Origin: Polyangiaceae bacterium
GTDB lineage: Bacteria > Myxococcota_A > Polyangia > Polyangiales > Polyangiaceae
DNA length: 64,000 bases
Direction of reading: 5' to 3'
NCBI GenBank assembly: GCA_020849655.1
Contig: JADLFU010000144.1
Coordinates: 28,220-92,219 of the forward strand
The notes beneath the pieces were generated by a model. The model saw only the letters and a program-made list of their open reading frames with translations. It did not search any database and was not told where the DNA came from. Shown piece by piece: positions 55,027-63,277 of this stretch. Each line of letters starts with the position of its first letter. Within the stretch, counting starts at the first letter, position 1. Position numbers and translations under genes: made by a program.

Positions 55027-55069
55027 GTCCTCGGCGTCTGCCCCGTCGGCGGCGCGGCGGCAAGCGCGC

Positions 55070-56926
55070 TCAGGTCGCGATCCCCCGCTTCTGCTTCGCG
55101 CGCGCCGAGAGCTCCCGCAAGAGCTCGAGCGCCGCGTCGTCGTCGCCCGCGGCCTGCTGCTTCGCGGCCTCGCGCTGCCCGTCGCGGATGTCGATCGTGA
55201 GCTGCCGCACGCGGATCTTCTCGAGGTTCGCGAGCAGCTCGAGCTTCGCGGGCTCGAGCTCGACGTGCCTCGGGGCGTCGAGGCGCCTCGCCACCGCGTC
55301 GTGAAGCTGCGGCGGCACCTCGGCGAGCAGCGCCTCCACGTCGAGCGCGTCCCGCGAGGCCGCCTGCAGCGCCGCGACGACGAGCACCGCGTCGCCGTCG
55401 AGCGCGGCGAGCCGCGGCGCCACGTCGTCGTCGTCGAGCAGCTCCGGGAAGTCCAGCAGCGCGCCGAGCGCCGCCTCCACGCGCAGATCCCGCGGCGGGC
55501 GCGGCGCGTCGCGGGTCGGGGCCTCGGGCGCGCGCAGCGCGGCGTGCACCTGCCGCTCGAGCGCGCCGAAGGTCTTCGCGTCGACCATGCCGAGCTCGGG
55601 ATCGGCCATCGCCAGCTCCCCGACGATCGTGTCGACGAAGCGCTTCGCCATCCCGCGCACGGCCGGGTCGTCCTCGGCCGCGAGCAGCGCCGCCACCTCC
55701 TTCAGCCGCTGCGCGCGCTCCTCGACGCCCTTCTGCGCGAAGCTCTCGTCGAGGGTCGCCTGGATGAGGTGCTCGAGCAGCCCGCGGGCCTGCCGCAGCA
55801 CCGCGCGCACGCCGTCCGCGCCGCGCTCGCGCGCGAGATCGTCCGGATCCTTGCCGGGCGGGAGCGTCGCCGCCTTGCCGACGAGCCCCGCGCGCTTGAT
55901 GGCGTCCTGCGCGCGCCGGACGGCCTTCTGCCCCGCCGCGTCGCCGTCGAAGAGCAGCGTCACCGTCGGCGCGAACCGCTTGATGAGCTGCGCCTGCTCC
56001 GGCGTGAAGGCCGTCCCGAGCGGCGCGACGACGTGGTCGACGCCGCGCGCGTGCAGCGAGACGACGTCGAAGTTCCCCTCGACGATCACCGCCTCGCCCA
56101 CCTGCCGGATGCCCTGGCGCGCCTGGAACAATCCGAACACCGTCTCGCCCTTCCGGTAGATGGGCGTCTCGGGGCTGTTGACGTACTTGCCCGTCTCCTT
56201 GTCGACGAGGCCCGTCTGCGGATCGGGCAGGATGCGGCCGCTGAACGCGACGACGCGCCCCTGCAGATCGAGCACGGCGAACATCAGCCGGTTGCGGAAC
56301 CTGTCGTAGTGACCCGCGCCCGTCTTGCGCGGCGCGAGCAGCCCGACCTGCTCGCCGAGCGCGGGCGACACGCCCTGCTCGCGGAGGTACTGCGCCAGGC
56401 CGTCCCAGCCGGCGGGCGCGTACCCGAGGCGGAACGCGGAGAGCGCGGTCGCGATCCGGTCGGTGGGCGCCTCGGCGACGAGCCGGCGCTTCTCGAGCTC
56501 GTCCCGCGCGACGCGCGCGTCGGGGTGCTCCTGCAGCATCTTCTCGAAGTACACCGCGGCGACGTGCATCACCGAGAACAGATCGTCGCGGGCGCGGCGC
56601 TGGGCCGCCTCGCGCGAGCGGTCCTCGTGGGTGCCCGACTCCTCGATGACCACGCCCGCGCGCTCGGCGAGCCTGCGCGCGGCCTCGGGGAAGGAGAGGC
56701 CCTCGGTCTTCATCACGAAGTCGAACGCGTTGCCGCCCTCGTTGCACCCGAAGCAGTGGAACCTCCCGCGCTCGGGGGTGACGTGGAAGCTCGGGGATTT
56801 CTCCTTGTGGAAGGGGCACAGGCCGACCCACGAGCGGCCGCGCCGCGTGAGCCGCACGGCCTCGCCGATGAGCGCCACGAGATCGGTGCGGCGCTTGATT
56901 TGCTCGAGGGTGTCGGCGGAGATCAC
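55070..56926 (-). CDS. dnaG: DNA primase
   Basis: A 618-residue replicative primase that makes RNA primers at the fork. The N-terminal CHC2 zinc domain has 'VGLCPFHKEKSPSFHV' and 'RFHCFGCNEGGNAFDFV'. The catalytic core includes 'GRILPDPQTGLVDKETGKYVNSPETP' split across a loop, and the Toprim acidic residues are in 'VIVEGNFDVVSLHARG' and 'LLFDGDAAGQKA'. The C-terminal 180 residues match the helicase-binding region. ATG 56926 gives the standard N-terminus (MISADTLEQIKRR). No rpoD follows downstream as it does in many bacteria. Identification is secure. Confidence 0.96.
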   Translation of the reverse strand: MISADTLEQIKRRTDLVALIGEAVRLTRRGRSWVGLCPFHKEKSPSFHVTPERGRFHCFGCNEGGNAFDFVMKTEGLSFPEAARRLAERAGVVIEESGTHEDRSREAAQRRARDDLFSVMHVAAVYFEKMLQEHPDARVARDELEKRRLVAEAPTDRIATALSAFRLGYAPAGWDGLAQYLREQGVSPALGEQVGLLAPRKTGAGHYDRFRNRLMFAVLDLQGRVVAFSGRILPDPQTGLVDKETGKYVNSPETPIYRKGETVFGLFQARQGIRQVGEAVIVEGNFDVVSLHARGVDHVVAPLGTAFTPEQAQLIKRFAPTVTLLFDGDAAGQKAVRRAQDAIKRAGLVGKAATLPPGKDPDDLARERGADGVRAVLRQARGLLEHLIQATLDESFAQKGVEERAQRLKEVAALLAAEDDPAVRGMAKRFVDTIVGELAMADPELGMVDAKTFGALERQVHAALRAPEAPTRDAPRPPRDLRVEAALGALLDFPELLDDDDVAPRLAALDGDAVLVVAALQAASRDALDVEALLAEVPPQLHDAVARRLDAPRHVELEPAKLELLANLEKIRVRQLTIDIRDGQREAAKQQAAGDDDAALELLRELSARAKQKRGIAT

Positions 56927-56991
56927 GGCGGCGGGGAGGCGCCGCGCATCCTCTCACGGCAGCGGAGGTCCATGGCACAAGCGTCGGCGCG

Positions 56992-58104
56992 TTGTCGCGC
57001 GCTCGCTGGGCCCTCTTGGCTTCTCTGCTCGCCGCGTGCGGGCCGGCGGCGCCTCCCGCGCCCGCGCTGCGCATCGCCGAGCTGCCGCCGCTCCCCCCCG
57101 AGGAGGCGACGTCGACCTCGCCCGCCACGCCCGCCGCACCGGTGAGCGCCGGGCCGCTCGCGCGCGACGAGGCGCTCGACCGCGTGGCGCGCGCGCTGGC
57201 GGGTCGCGACGACGCTCCCGGGCTCGCCGAGCACGCGCGCGCGATCGACGAGCACCTCGGCGCCTACGAGACGCGGCTCGGCGCGGCGCTCGGCGCGTGG
57301 GCGACGACAGAGCTCGGAGACGGCACCGGCGCGACGGTGCTCTACCCGTTCTCGGGGCCGGATTTCCTGACCGCGCACCGCCTCTTCCCGCGGGCCGCTC
57401 GCTACGTCCTCGTCTCGCGCGAGCGCGCGGGGCGCGTGGGGCGAGGAGCGCCGCGCGGGGAGCGGCTGGCGCAGCAGCGGCGCGCGCTCGAGGGCCTGCT
57501 GCGACGAGGGTTCTTCCTGACACGTGACATGAGCCGCGATTTTCCCGACGGCGTCGCGGACACCCTCGCGGCGCAGGCGGCGCTCGAGGGCCTCAGGGTC
57601 GACGCCGAGGCGCGGACGCGCGTCTCGTCCTCGGGCGCGCTCGTCGACGATCCCGACGGCGACTCCCTGCGCCTGTGGCTGCGGCGCCCGGGCGGCGGCG
57701 AGGTCGAGCTCGACTTCGTCTCGACGGATCTGTCGGATCCCTGGCTGCGGCGCGCGGCGGGCGTGAGCGCGTGGCTCGCGTCGGTCGCCGGAGATCGCGC
57801 GCTCCTGAAGGCGGCCTCGCACCTGCTCCAGCAGCCGGGGTTCGCGGTGCTGCGAGACGCGCTCGTCGCGCGCGCGCGCCTCGTCGTGCAAGACGAGACG
57901 GGCGTCGACTACGCCGCGCTCGCGCCGTCGTTCGACGTCGCGCTCTACGGCGCGTTCACGCGGGTCAACCCGCTGTTCGCGGGGACGCCGCAGCGCGCGC
58001 TCGCGCGGGCGTTCCGCGAGCGCGACGACGTGCGGCCGCTGCCCTTCTCGCTGGGCTACAGGAAGCCCTCGGGCTCGTGCCTGCTCGTCGCGCGGCGGCG
58101 CTAA
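56992..58104 (+). CDS. Lipoprotein of unknown function
   Basis: A 370-residue predicted lipoprotein (Cys16 in LLAACGP). After a Pro-rich linker it shows 'GATVLYPFSGPDFLTAHRLFP', then 'YVLVSRERAGRV', a central helical part and a C-terminal region around 'VDYAALAPSFDVALYGAFT'. I do not recognise a family. The start is TTG at 56992, which gives a usable signal peptide; no ATG fits better. It ends in TAA (58102-58104), and the convergent thioredoxin gene ends in TTA at the same three base pairs, so the two genes share one stop site. This is one of only two TAA stops in the window. Confidence 0.7.
   Translation: MSRARWALLASLLAACGPAAPPAPALRIAELPPLPPEEATSTSPATPAAPVSAGPLARDEALDRVARALAGRDDAPGLAEHARAIDEHLGAYETRLGAALGAWATTELGDGTGATVLYPFSGPDFLTAHRLFPRAARYVLVSRERAGRVGRGAPRGERLAQQRRALEGLLRRGFFLTRDMSRDFPDGVADTLAAQAALEGLRVDAEARTRVSSSGALVDDPDGDSLRLWLRRPGGGEVELDFVSTDLSDPWLRRAAGVSAWLASVAGDRALLKAASHLLQQPGFAVLRDALVARARLVVQDETGVDYAALAPSFDVALYGAFTRVNPLFAGTPQRALARAFRERDDVRPLPFSLGYRKPSGSCLLVARRR
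58102..58104. other. Shared stop: TAA on plus strand, TTA on minus strand
   Basis: The three base pairs end the plus-strand lipoprotein as TAA and, read in frame on the minus strand, are the TTA at the end of the thioredoxin gene. Without a TTA stop the thioredoxin frame stays open for 1179 more bases across the lipoprotein gene. Confidence 0.75.
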
Positions 58105-58614
58105 CGGCACCGCGGCGACCACGCCGGCCGCGCTCGTCTCGTCGGGCGCGACCCAGCGGACGACGCCCTTGTCGTCGACGATGATCGTCGACGGCAGCGC
58201 GCGGACGCCGAGCTCGGTGCGCGACTGGCCGCTGTTGTCGACGAGGAACGACGCGCCCTTCACGCCCCACTTCTGCAGCGCCGCCGCGGCCTGATCGGTG
58301 GTCTCTCCGTCACCGAGCACGGCGACGAGGACGAGCTCGGCGCCCTTCGCGGCGAGCTCGGCGCGCTTCGCCTGCAGCGCGGGCACGGCCTTCTCGCAGG
58401 GCTTGCAGGTGGGCCCGAAGAAATCGAGCACGACGGCGCGCTTGCCGCCCATCGGCACGCTGACGAGCTTGCCGTCGTTCGACGGCAGCGACAGGCGCAC
58501 CTCCTGGTTGAGCTTCGGGTGCGCGGCCGAGGGAGGCGCGCTCGCGCCGCAGCCCGTGAAGAGCGCGAGCGCCGCACACGAGAGGAGCGCGGAACGACGA
58601 GAGAAGTGAGCCAT
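58102..58614 (-). CDS. TlpA/ResA-like thioredoxin-fold lipoprotein, ending at TTA
   Basis: A 170-residue lipoprotein (FTGCGAS, Cys22) with a complete thioredoxin fold: 'VVLDFFGPTCKPCEKAVPAL' (redox CxxC), 'AELVLVAVLGDGETTDQAAA' and the cis-Pro loop 'VRALPSTIIVDDKGVVRWVAP'. It likely reduces periplasmic disulfides, for example for cytochrome maturation. The fold ends at 'TSAAGVVAAVP', and the next codon is TTA (58102-58104), the TAA stop of the convergent gene. Read as Leu, the frame would continue antisense to 56923. I therefore end it at TTA. ATG 58614 starts a clear signal peptide. Confidence 0.8.
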
Positions 58615-58665
58615 CGCGCCGCACAGTAGCGCGACCGGGAGCCGTGAGGATACACTTGCCGATCG

Positions 58666-60597
58666 ATGCCCCGCCCTGCCCCGCCTCCCCTCGCGCTGCT
58701 CGCCTCGATCACGCTCGCCTCGGCGATGCTCTTGCCCGCGTGCGGCCCGAAGCCGCCGGTGAACGACGGCAAGACCACGCAGAAGGGCTTCGACTCCGCC
58801 GTCTCGTGCAGCGCCGTCCGCCCGCAGACCGAGCCCGATCTGATGGCGTGGGATCCAGGCTCGCGCGGCAACCTCTCGCGCCTCCGCAAGGAGGGCGTGG
58901 TCGCGGTGCGCTACGAGGCGAAGGGCTGCAACGTCGAGCTCGAGCTCCTGCCGAACTGCATCGGGCCGGGCGCTCAGTACAAGTACTCGCAGTACCCCGA
59001 GGAGCAGACGAAGGTCGCCCGCAACTCCGAGGAGCTCTACGCGGAGCTGCCCCTCGGCGCGGCGCGCCTGAGCGGCAAGCTGAAGGGCAACCGCGCGCTG
59101 CGCACCGACTACCGGCTGGTCGGGCTGTCGGCGATCCCCGCGGGCAAGAGCTTCACGCCGGCCGATCTGAAGGGCCCCGACTGCGCGCGCGCGACGCACG
59201 TCATCAGCACGGTGTACCTCGGCGGGTTCACGCTGGTCGCGGGCGACCTCAACGAGGTCGAGGGCGGCGGCAGCGTCTTCGCGGTGGGCGGCGCGAAGGC
59301 GGGCACGAGCAGCAAGAGCGAGCGCCTCGACAGCGCGGGCGATCCCGAGTCGTGCGAGGCCGCCGCGAAGGAGGGCGTGGAGAACCCCCGCTGCAGCGTA
59401 CCGCTCCGCATCGGGCTCATCTCCATCGAGGGGCGCGCGCCCACGGTCACGACGCCGACGGCCTCGCCGCAGCTCCCCGCGCCGACCGCGCGCGTCGTGA
59501 CCTCCCCGTCCCGGCCGCCGCCCTCGGTCGGCGCGCGCGTCTCGCGCGGCCCCGACTGGAAGTGGCAGGACCAGGACAAGAGCGGCGCCGGCACCGTGGT
59601 CGGCGAGGACGGCACGGGCTGGGTCCGCGTGCGCTGGCCCGACGGCAGCACCAACTCGTACCGCTGGGGCTACGACGGCAAGTACGACCTGTCGATCGCG
59701 ACGACCGCGCCGCCGGTCGCCGCGCCCGCCGGCATCGCGAAGTCGTCGGTCAACGTCGTCATCTTCGCCGCCGACCCGGCGTGGGGCGAGCAGATCGTCG
59801 CGCAGCTGAAGTCCCGGGGGTACTCGCTCGCGCACACGAACGTCGGCCCCAACCCCGACATGAACATCAAGTGGGGCGGCGCCCCCCGTGACTACGTCGA
59901 GGAGATCGTCAGCGTCGTCGGCGGCATGGGCGGCGACGTCGGCAAGATCAACCGCATGTCGACGGCGTTCGGCCCGAAGGACACGGACATCTTCGTCAAC
60001 CTCCCGACCGGCAGCCGCGTCGGCGGAGCCGTGTCCGCGCCGTCCTCGGGCGCGCTCTCGAAGTCGTCGGCGGAGGTCGTGCTGTTCATGAACACCGCCG
60101 ACCAGACGGCCGGCAACGAGATCGCGCGCGTGCTGAAGGCGCGCGGCTGGACGGACACGACCGTGCTCGGCTCGCCGAACTCCGACAACAACATCAAGTG
60201 GAACGGCGCGTCCAGCGCCCAGGTCGACGAGATCCTCGCCGTGCTCTCCGGCTTCGGCGTCGACACCGGGAGCATCCACCGCAAGCACATGACCGAGCTG
60301 CCCTCGCACAAGATCTTCGTCAACCTGCCGTCCGGCGCGATCAGCCAGGAGTGCGGCAAGACGGTGTCGTCGGCCGTCTTCGGCACGATGCGCGCCGGCA
60401 CGAAGCTGCAGCTCGGCCGTCACCGGGCCGTCAGCGGCGACGCGAACTGGGCCGACACGATGAGCCCATTCGTCGGGCGGCGCGTCACCGTCCGGCGCCT
60501 CTCCGACGTCGACGCCGCGGGCTGCCCGGGCGTGCGCGTCGACGCCGACGGCGAGAAGCACTTCTGGCGCATCCGGGACGCGAAGATCATCCCGTTA
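58666..60597 (+). CDS. Lipoprotein with MIB/HERC2 domain and two LytR_C-like repeats, ending at TTA
   Basis: A 643-residue lipoprotein (LLPACGP). About 289-345 closely match the MIB/HERC2 domain ('[19 protein letters not shown]', '[18 protein letters not shown]'), known from eukaryotic ubiquitin ligases. Two repeats follow (about 360-450 and 467-560, each with 'NxNIKW'), which resemble LytR_C domains. A C-terminal domain (about 570-640) has '[17 protein letters not shown]' and '[20 protein letters not shown]'. In-frame TTA at 60595 follows 'DAKIIP', then GTT and TAG at 60601. So here TTA and TAG stops lie two codons apart, and either gives almost the same protein. Confidence 0.82.
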
Positions 60598-60606
60598 GTT
60601 TAGTTA
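60595..60606 (+). other. Clustered stops TTA-GTT-TAG-TTA at the gene end
   Basis: In the frame of the MIB/HERC2 gene the codons read TTA, GTT, TAG, TTA. If TTA is a stop, the gene has three stops within four codons, a back-up arrangement common at strong gene ends. It also produces a locally AT-rich patch. Confidence 0.65.
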
Positions 60607-60628
60607 GTCTCGTGAAGCGCGCGCCGCC

Positions 60629-61168
60629 TCACTTGCAGACGGCGCACGCGGAGGGGCCCGGGCACGACCAGCCCGGGCCCTTCGTGTCTGCGGGGGTGCG
60701 GCCGCAGGCCTGCTCCGCGCCGCACGCCTCGAGCTCGCGCCACACCCCGGCGTCGCACGAGAGCAGGGCGCGACGATCGGGCGAGCAGGACGCGGCCCCC
60801 GGCGCGGCGCACCGCGAGTCCGTCACCGCGATCGGCTGCCCGGCGTCTCCGAGGCCGCAGCGCGCGCTCGTCCCGCCCGGCAGCACCACGCACGAGTCGC
60901 CCGCGGCGCAGTCGACCACCTTCGCGTAGCGGCCGCCGGCGCACTGGAGCACGCGAGGCGCGTCGGTGGCGCAGACCACCGCGCCGTCGTCGTCGCACAC
61001 GCCGCCCACGAGTACCTCCTCGGGGAGCTCCGACGCGTCCGGCAGCCCGCCGTCGCTCGCGGTCAGGCACCGCCCCTCGAGGCGCACCCCCGACGGGCAG
61101 TCGTCGCCCTCCTCCCCTCCGCAAGCCGCGGCGACGATCGCGAGCGCGACGATCGTGACGTGGATCAT
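60629..61168 (-). CDS. Cys-rich lipoprotein
   Basis: A 179-residue predicted lipoprotein (AIVAAACGG, Cys16). The mature part has about a dozen further Cys in short loops: 'CPSGVRLEGRCLTASDGG', 'VLQCAGGRYAKVVDC', 'LLSCDAGVWRELEACGAEQACG' and the C-terminal 'CPGPSACAVCK'. This pattern of disulfide-bonded modules is common in surface lipoproteins of myxobacteria, with no known function. ATG 61168 overlaps the TGA of the upstream ATP-binding gene (ATGA), so the two are coupled. A strong inverted repeat lies inside its last codons. Confidence 0.75.
   Translation of the reverse strand: MIHVTIVALAIVAAACGGEEGDDCPSGVRLEGRCLTASDGGLPDASELPEEVLVGGVCDDDGAVVCATDAPRVLQCAGGRYAKVVDCAAGDSCVVLPGGTSARCGLGDAGQPIAVTDSRCAAPGAASCSPDRRALLSCDAGVWRELEACGAEQACGRTPADTKGPGWSCPGPSACAVCK
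60654..60680. terminator. Strong GC inverted repeat near a convergent gene end
   Basis: Arms GGGCCCGGGC (60654-60663) and GCCCGGGCCC (60671-60680) are perfect inverted repeats around a 7-base loop. The structure lies in the 3' coding part of the minus-strand lipoprotein gene, between two convergent genes, and would form in either transcript. There is no clean U-tract, so intrinsic termination is only possible. Confidence 0.4.
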
Positions 61169-61653
61169 GAGACGCCGCGCGGTGGTGTCGGGCGACGCGC
61201 CCGCACGGTGACGCGCCCCCCCTGCTGATCGACCGAGAGTTCGCAGCCACCCTCGTACACGATGCGGACGAGGCCGAGGCCGCCGCTCTGCACGACGCCC
61301 GCGAGCACGACGCCCTCGAGCGCCTGTCGGTACGCGTCCTCGGGCGAGGCGCAGCCGCGGATCCAGCCGATCTTCTCGAGCAGCACGTCCGCCGAGGCCG
61401 TGTCGTTCGTCACCGAGACCTCGACCGCCCCCGGCAGCTCGCGCACTGCGACGATGACGTCGCCCGCGCCATATTTCACGCCGTTCTCGACGAGCTCGGC
61501 CGCCGCCATCGACAAGGCGTCCGCGATCTCGGCGCCGTACGCTGGCGACAGCGTCGCCAGCGCTGTCGTGCGCACGCGCTCGACCTCCTCCCACTGCGGC
61601 GCGACGGCCATCAGCAAGAGGAGCACGTCCGTGTCTCGCTCGGCGTCACTCAC
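61165..61653 (-). CDS. HATPase-fold ATP-binding regulator (RsbW/SpoIIAB-like)
   Basis: A 162-residue cytosolic protein with a GHKL ATPase fold: N box '[16 protein letters not shown]' and G box '[16 protein letters not shown]'. The short length without a dimer domain fits anti-sigma or anti-anti-sigma switch kinases, which phosphorylate a small partner protein. No sigma factor or STAS partner is adjacent. The start is GTG at 61653. A start further upstream is unlikely because an in-frame TTA lies at 61786-61788. It is coupled to the Cys-rich lipoprotein by an ATGA overlap and lies divergently from lysC. Confidence 0.8.
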   Translation of the reverse strand: MSDAERDTDVLLLLMAVAPQWEEVERVRTTALATLSPAYGAEIADALSMAAAELVENGVKYGAGDVIVAVRELPGAVEVSVTNDTASADVLLEKIGWIRGCASPEDAYRQALEGVVLAGVVQSGGLGLVRIVYEGGCELSVDQQGGRVTVRARRPTPPRGVS

Positions 61654-61840
61654 GCGCGCCTCGACGTCGCGGCCGGGCGCGCGGTGCAGGGCTGGAGCGA
61701 GGGGGCCTTCACGGAGCAAGCGGCGGGGTGGTCGGATCGGGCGACCACGCGGAGGGGTCAGGATAGGGGAAAGCTCGCGCGCTGGTAAAGCTCGCGGGCG
61801 ATCTTGGCCCGGCGCCTCGCGCGGTGGTAGCGCCCGAGGA

Positions 61841-63055
61841 ATGGCGGTCATCGTCCAGAAGTACGGCGGCTCCTCGGTCGCGGACGTCGAGAAGCTCGGC
61901 CGCGTGGCCGACAAGATCGTCGCGGCGAAGCGCGCGGGGCACGACGTCGTCGTCACCGTGAGCGCGATGGGCAAGTCGACGGACGGGCTGCTCTCGCTGG
62001 CGCGCGAGGCCGCGGGCGCGCTCGGCAGCCCTCCGCGGCGCGAGATCGACATGCTCGTCTCGACGGGCGAGCGCGTCTCGATCTCGCTGCTCGCGATCGC
62101 GATCGCCGCGCGCGGCTGCGAGGCGATCTCGTTCACCGGCTCGCAGAGCGGCATCATCACGAACGATCGGCACTTCGACGCGCGCATCATCGAGGTGCGC
62201 CCGCACCGCATCGAGGACGAGCTCGCGCGCGGGCGCGTCGTCATCGTCGCCGGCTACCAGGGCATGAGCTACAAGCGCGAGATCACGACGCTCGGCCGCG
62301 GCGGCACCGACACGACGGCGGTCGCGCTCGCGGCGGCGCTCGGCGCCGACAGGTGCGAGATCTACAGCGACGTCGACGGCGTGTACTCTGCCGATCCGCG
62401 CGTGGTGCCGGACGCGCGGCACCTGCCCGAGATCGATCCGGGCGCGCTGCAGGAGATGGCCGAGCGCGGCGCGAAGGTGCTGAACGCGCAGGCGGTCGAG
62501 TGGGCGAAGAAGGCGCGCATCACGATCCACGCGCGCTCGACGTTCGACGCGTGGGAGCGGGGCGCGGGCCCCCGCGAGACGCGAGTCCGCGAGCGCGCGC
62601 CGGGGCCCGGGCACGCCGTGCGCGCGATCGTCGCCGAGCAGAACCTCGTCGTCGGGCGGGTCGCGTCGCTCTCGGCCTTCGAGGAGCTCGCGCGCGTCGC
62701 CTCCGACGAGGAGATCCCGCTGAAGGACGCGTCGGTGCGCGAGGACGGCGGCGAGTTCGTCGTGCCGCTGCTGAACGTCCCCGACTGGGCGCGAGCGCGC
62801 CGCGCGCTCTCTCACGTCGGCGGCTCCTCGCTCGAGCTCGTGGAGGGCCTCGCGGCCGTGGGCGTCGTCGGCGACGGCCTCTCGACGACGGGGCGCCCGC
62901 TCGTCGATTTCTCCACCGCGCTCCGGGACGCGGGCGTGCGGGTGCGCGCGCTGTCCGCCGGGGCCTTGTCGCTCGTCGCCCAGATCGATCCGGCGGGGCT
63001 CGCCGACGCGCAGCGGGCGCTGCACGCGCGGTTCGTGGTGGCGAGCGGCGCGTAG
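61841..63055 (+). CDS. lysC: Aspartate kinase
   Basis: A 404-residue enzyme for the first step of the lysine/threonine/methionine pathway. The N-terminal kinase domain has '[15 protein letters not shown]', '[17 protein letters not shown]', '[14 protein letters not shown]', '[20 protein letters not shown]' and '[17 protein letters not shown]'. The C-terminal half (about 265-404) holds two ACT-like domains for feedback control. GAGGA lies directly before ATG 61841, the usual N-terminus ([10 protein letters not shown]). It ends in TAG. No asd or dap gene is near. It is divergent from the ATP-binding regulator gene. Confidence 0.95.
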   Translation: MAVIVQKYGGSSVADVEKLGRVADKIVAAKRAGHDVVVTVSAMGKSTDGLLSLAREAAGALGSPPRREIDMLVSTGERVSISLLAIAIAARGCEAISFTGSQSGIITNDRHFDARIIEVRPHRIEDELARGRVVIVAGYQGMSYKREITTLGRGGTDTTAVALAAALGADRCEIYSDVDGVYSADPRVVPDARHLPEIDPGALQEMAERGAKVLNAQAVEWAKKARITIHARSTFDAWERGAGPRETRVRERAPGPGHAVRAIVAEQNLVVGRVASLSAFEELARVASDEEIPLKDASVREDGGEFVVPLLNVPDWARARRALSHVGGSSLELVEGLAAVGVVGDGLSTTGRPLVDFSTALRDAGVRVRALSAGALSLVAQIDPAGLADAQRALHARFVVASGA

Positions 63056-63077
63056 AGGCCGCGTGTAGCCTCGGCGG

Positions 63078-63266
63078 ATGCGCAGCTTCGGCGTCATGCT
63101 CCTCGTCGTCGGCCTCGGCTCGTTCGCGATGAAGCACCTCGGCGTGCAGTTCATCCTGGTGAGCGTGTTCCCCCCGGAGCACCAGACGGCCGCGGCCATC
63201 GGCCTCGCCGTGCTCGGCGCGGCGCTGATCGGCGCGGACGTCGTGCGCGCCCGCGCGCGGCGCTGA
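63078..63266 (+). CDS. Small two-helix membrane protein
   Basis: A 62-residue protein with two hydrophobic segments ('[15 protein letters not shown]' and '[19 protein letters not shown]') and a basic C-terminus (RARARR). It is a plausible small inner-membrane protein of unknown role. It follows lysC by 22 bp on the same strand. The TGA at 63264-63266 is 8 bases from the TTA end of convergent clpX, so clpX would overlap this gene entirely if TTA were not a stop there. Confidence 0.6.
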   Translation: MRSFGVMLLVVGLGSFAMKHLGVQFILVSVFPPEHQTAAAIGLAVLGAALIGADVVRARARR

Positions 63267-63274
63267 CGGACGGG

Positions 63275-63277
63275 TAA
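63275..63277 (-). other. In-frame TTA at the end of clpX, proposed stop
   Basis: The plus-strand TAA at 63275-63277 reads TTA on the minus strand, in frame with clpX, directly after the last conserved residues. No standard stop occurs in this frame until 61709. Confidence 0.75.

Noticed and set aside
61709..63274. Extension of clpX beyond TTA as a real fusion or overlapping gene
   Set aside because: The extension is entirely antisense to a small gene and lysC, has no domain and a low-complexity composition. A stop at TTA explains it better.
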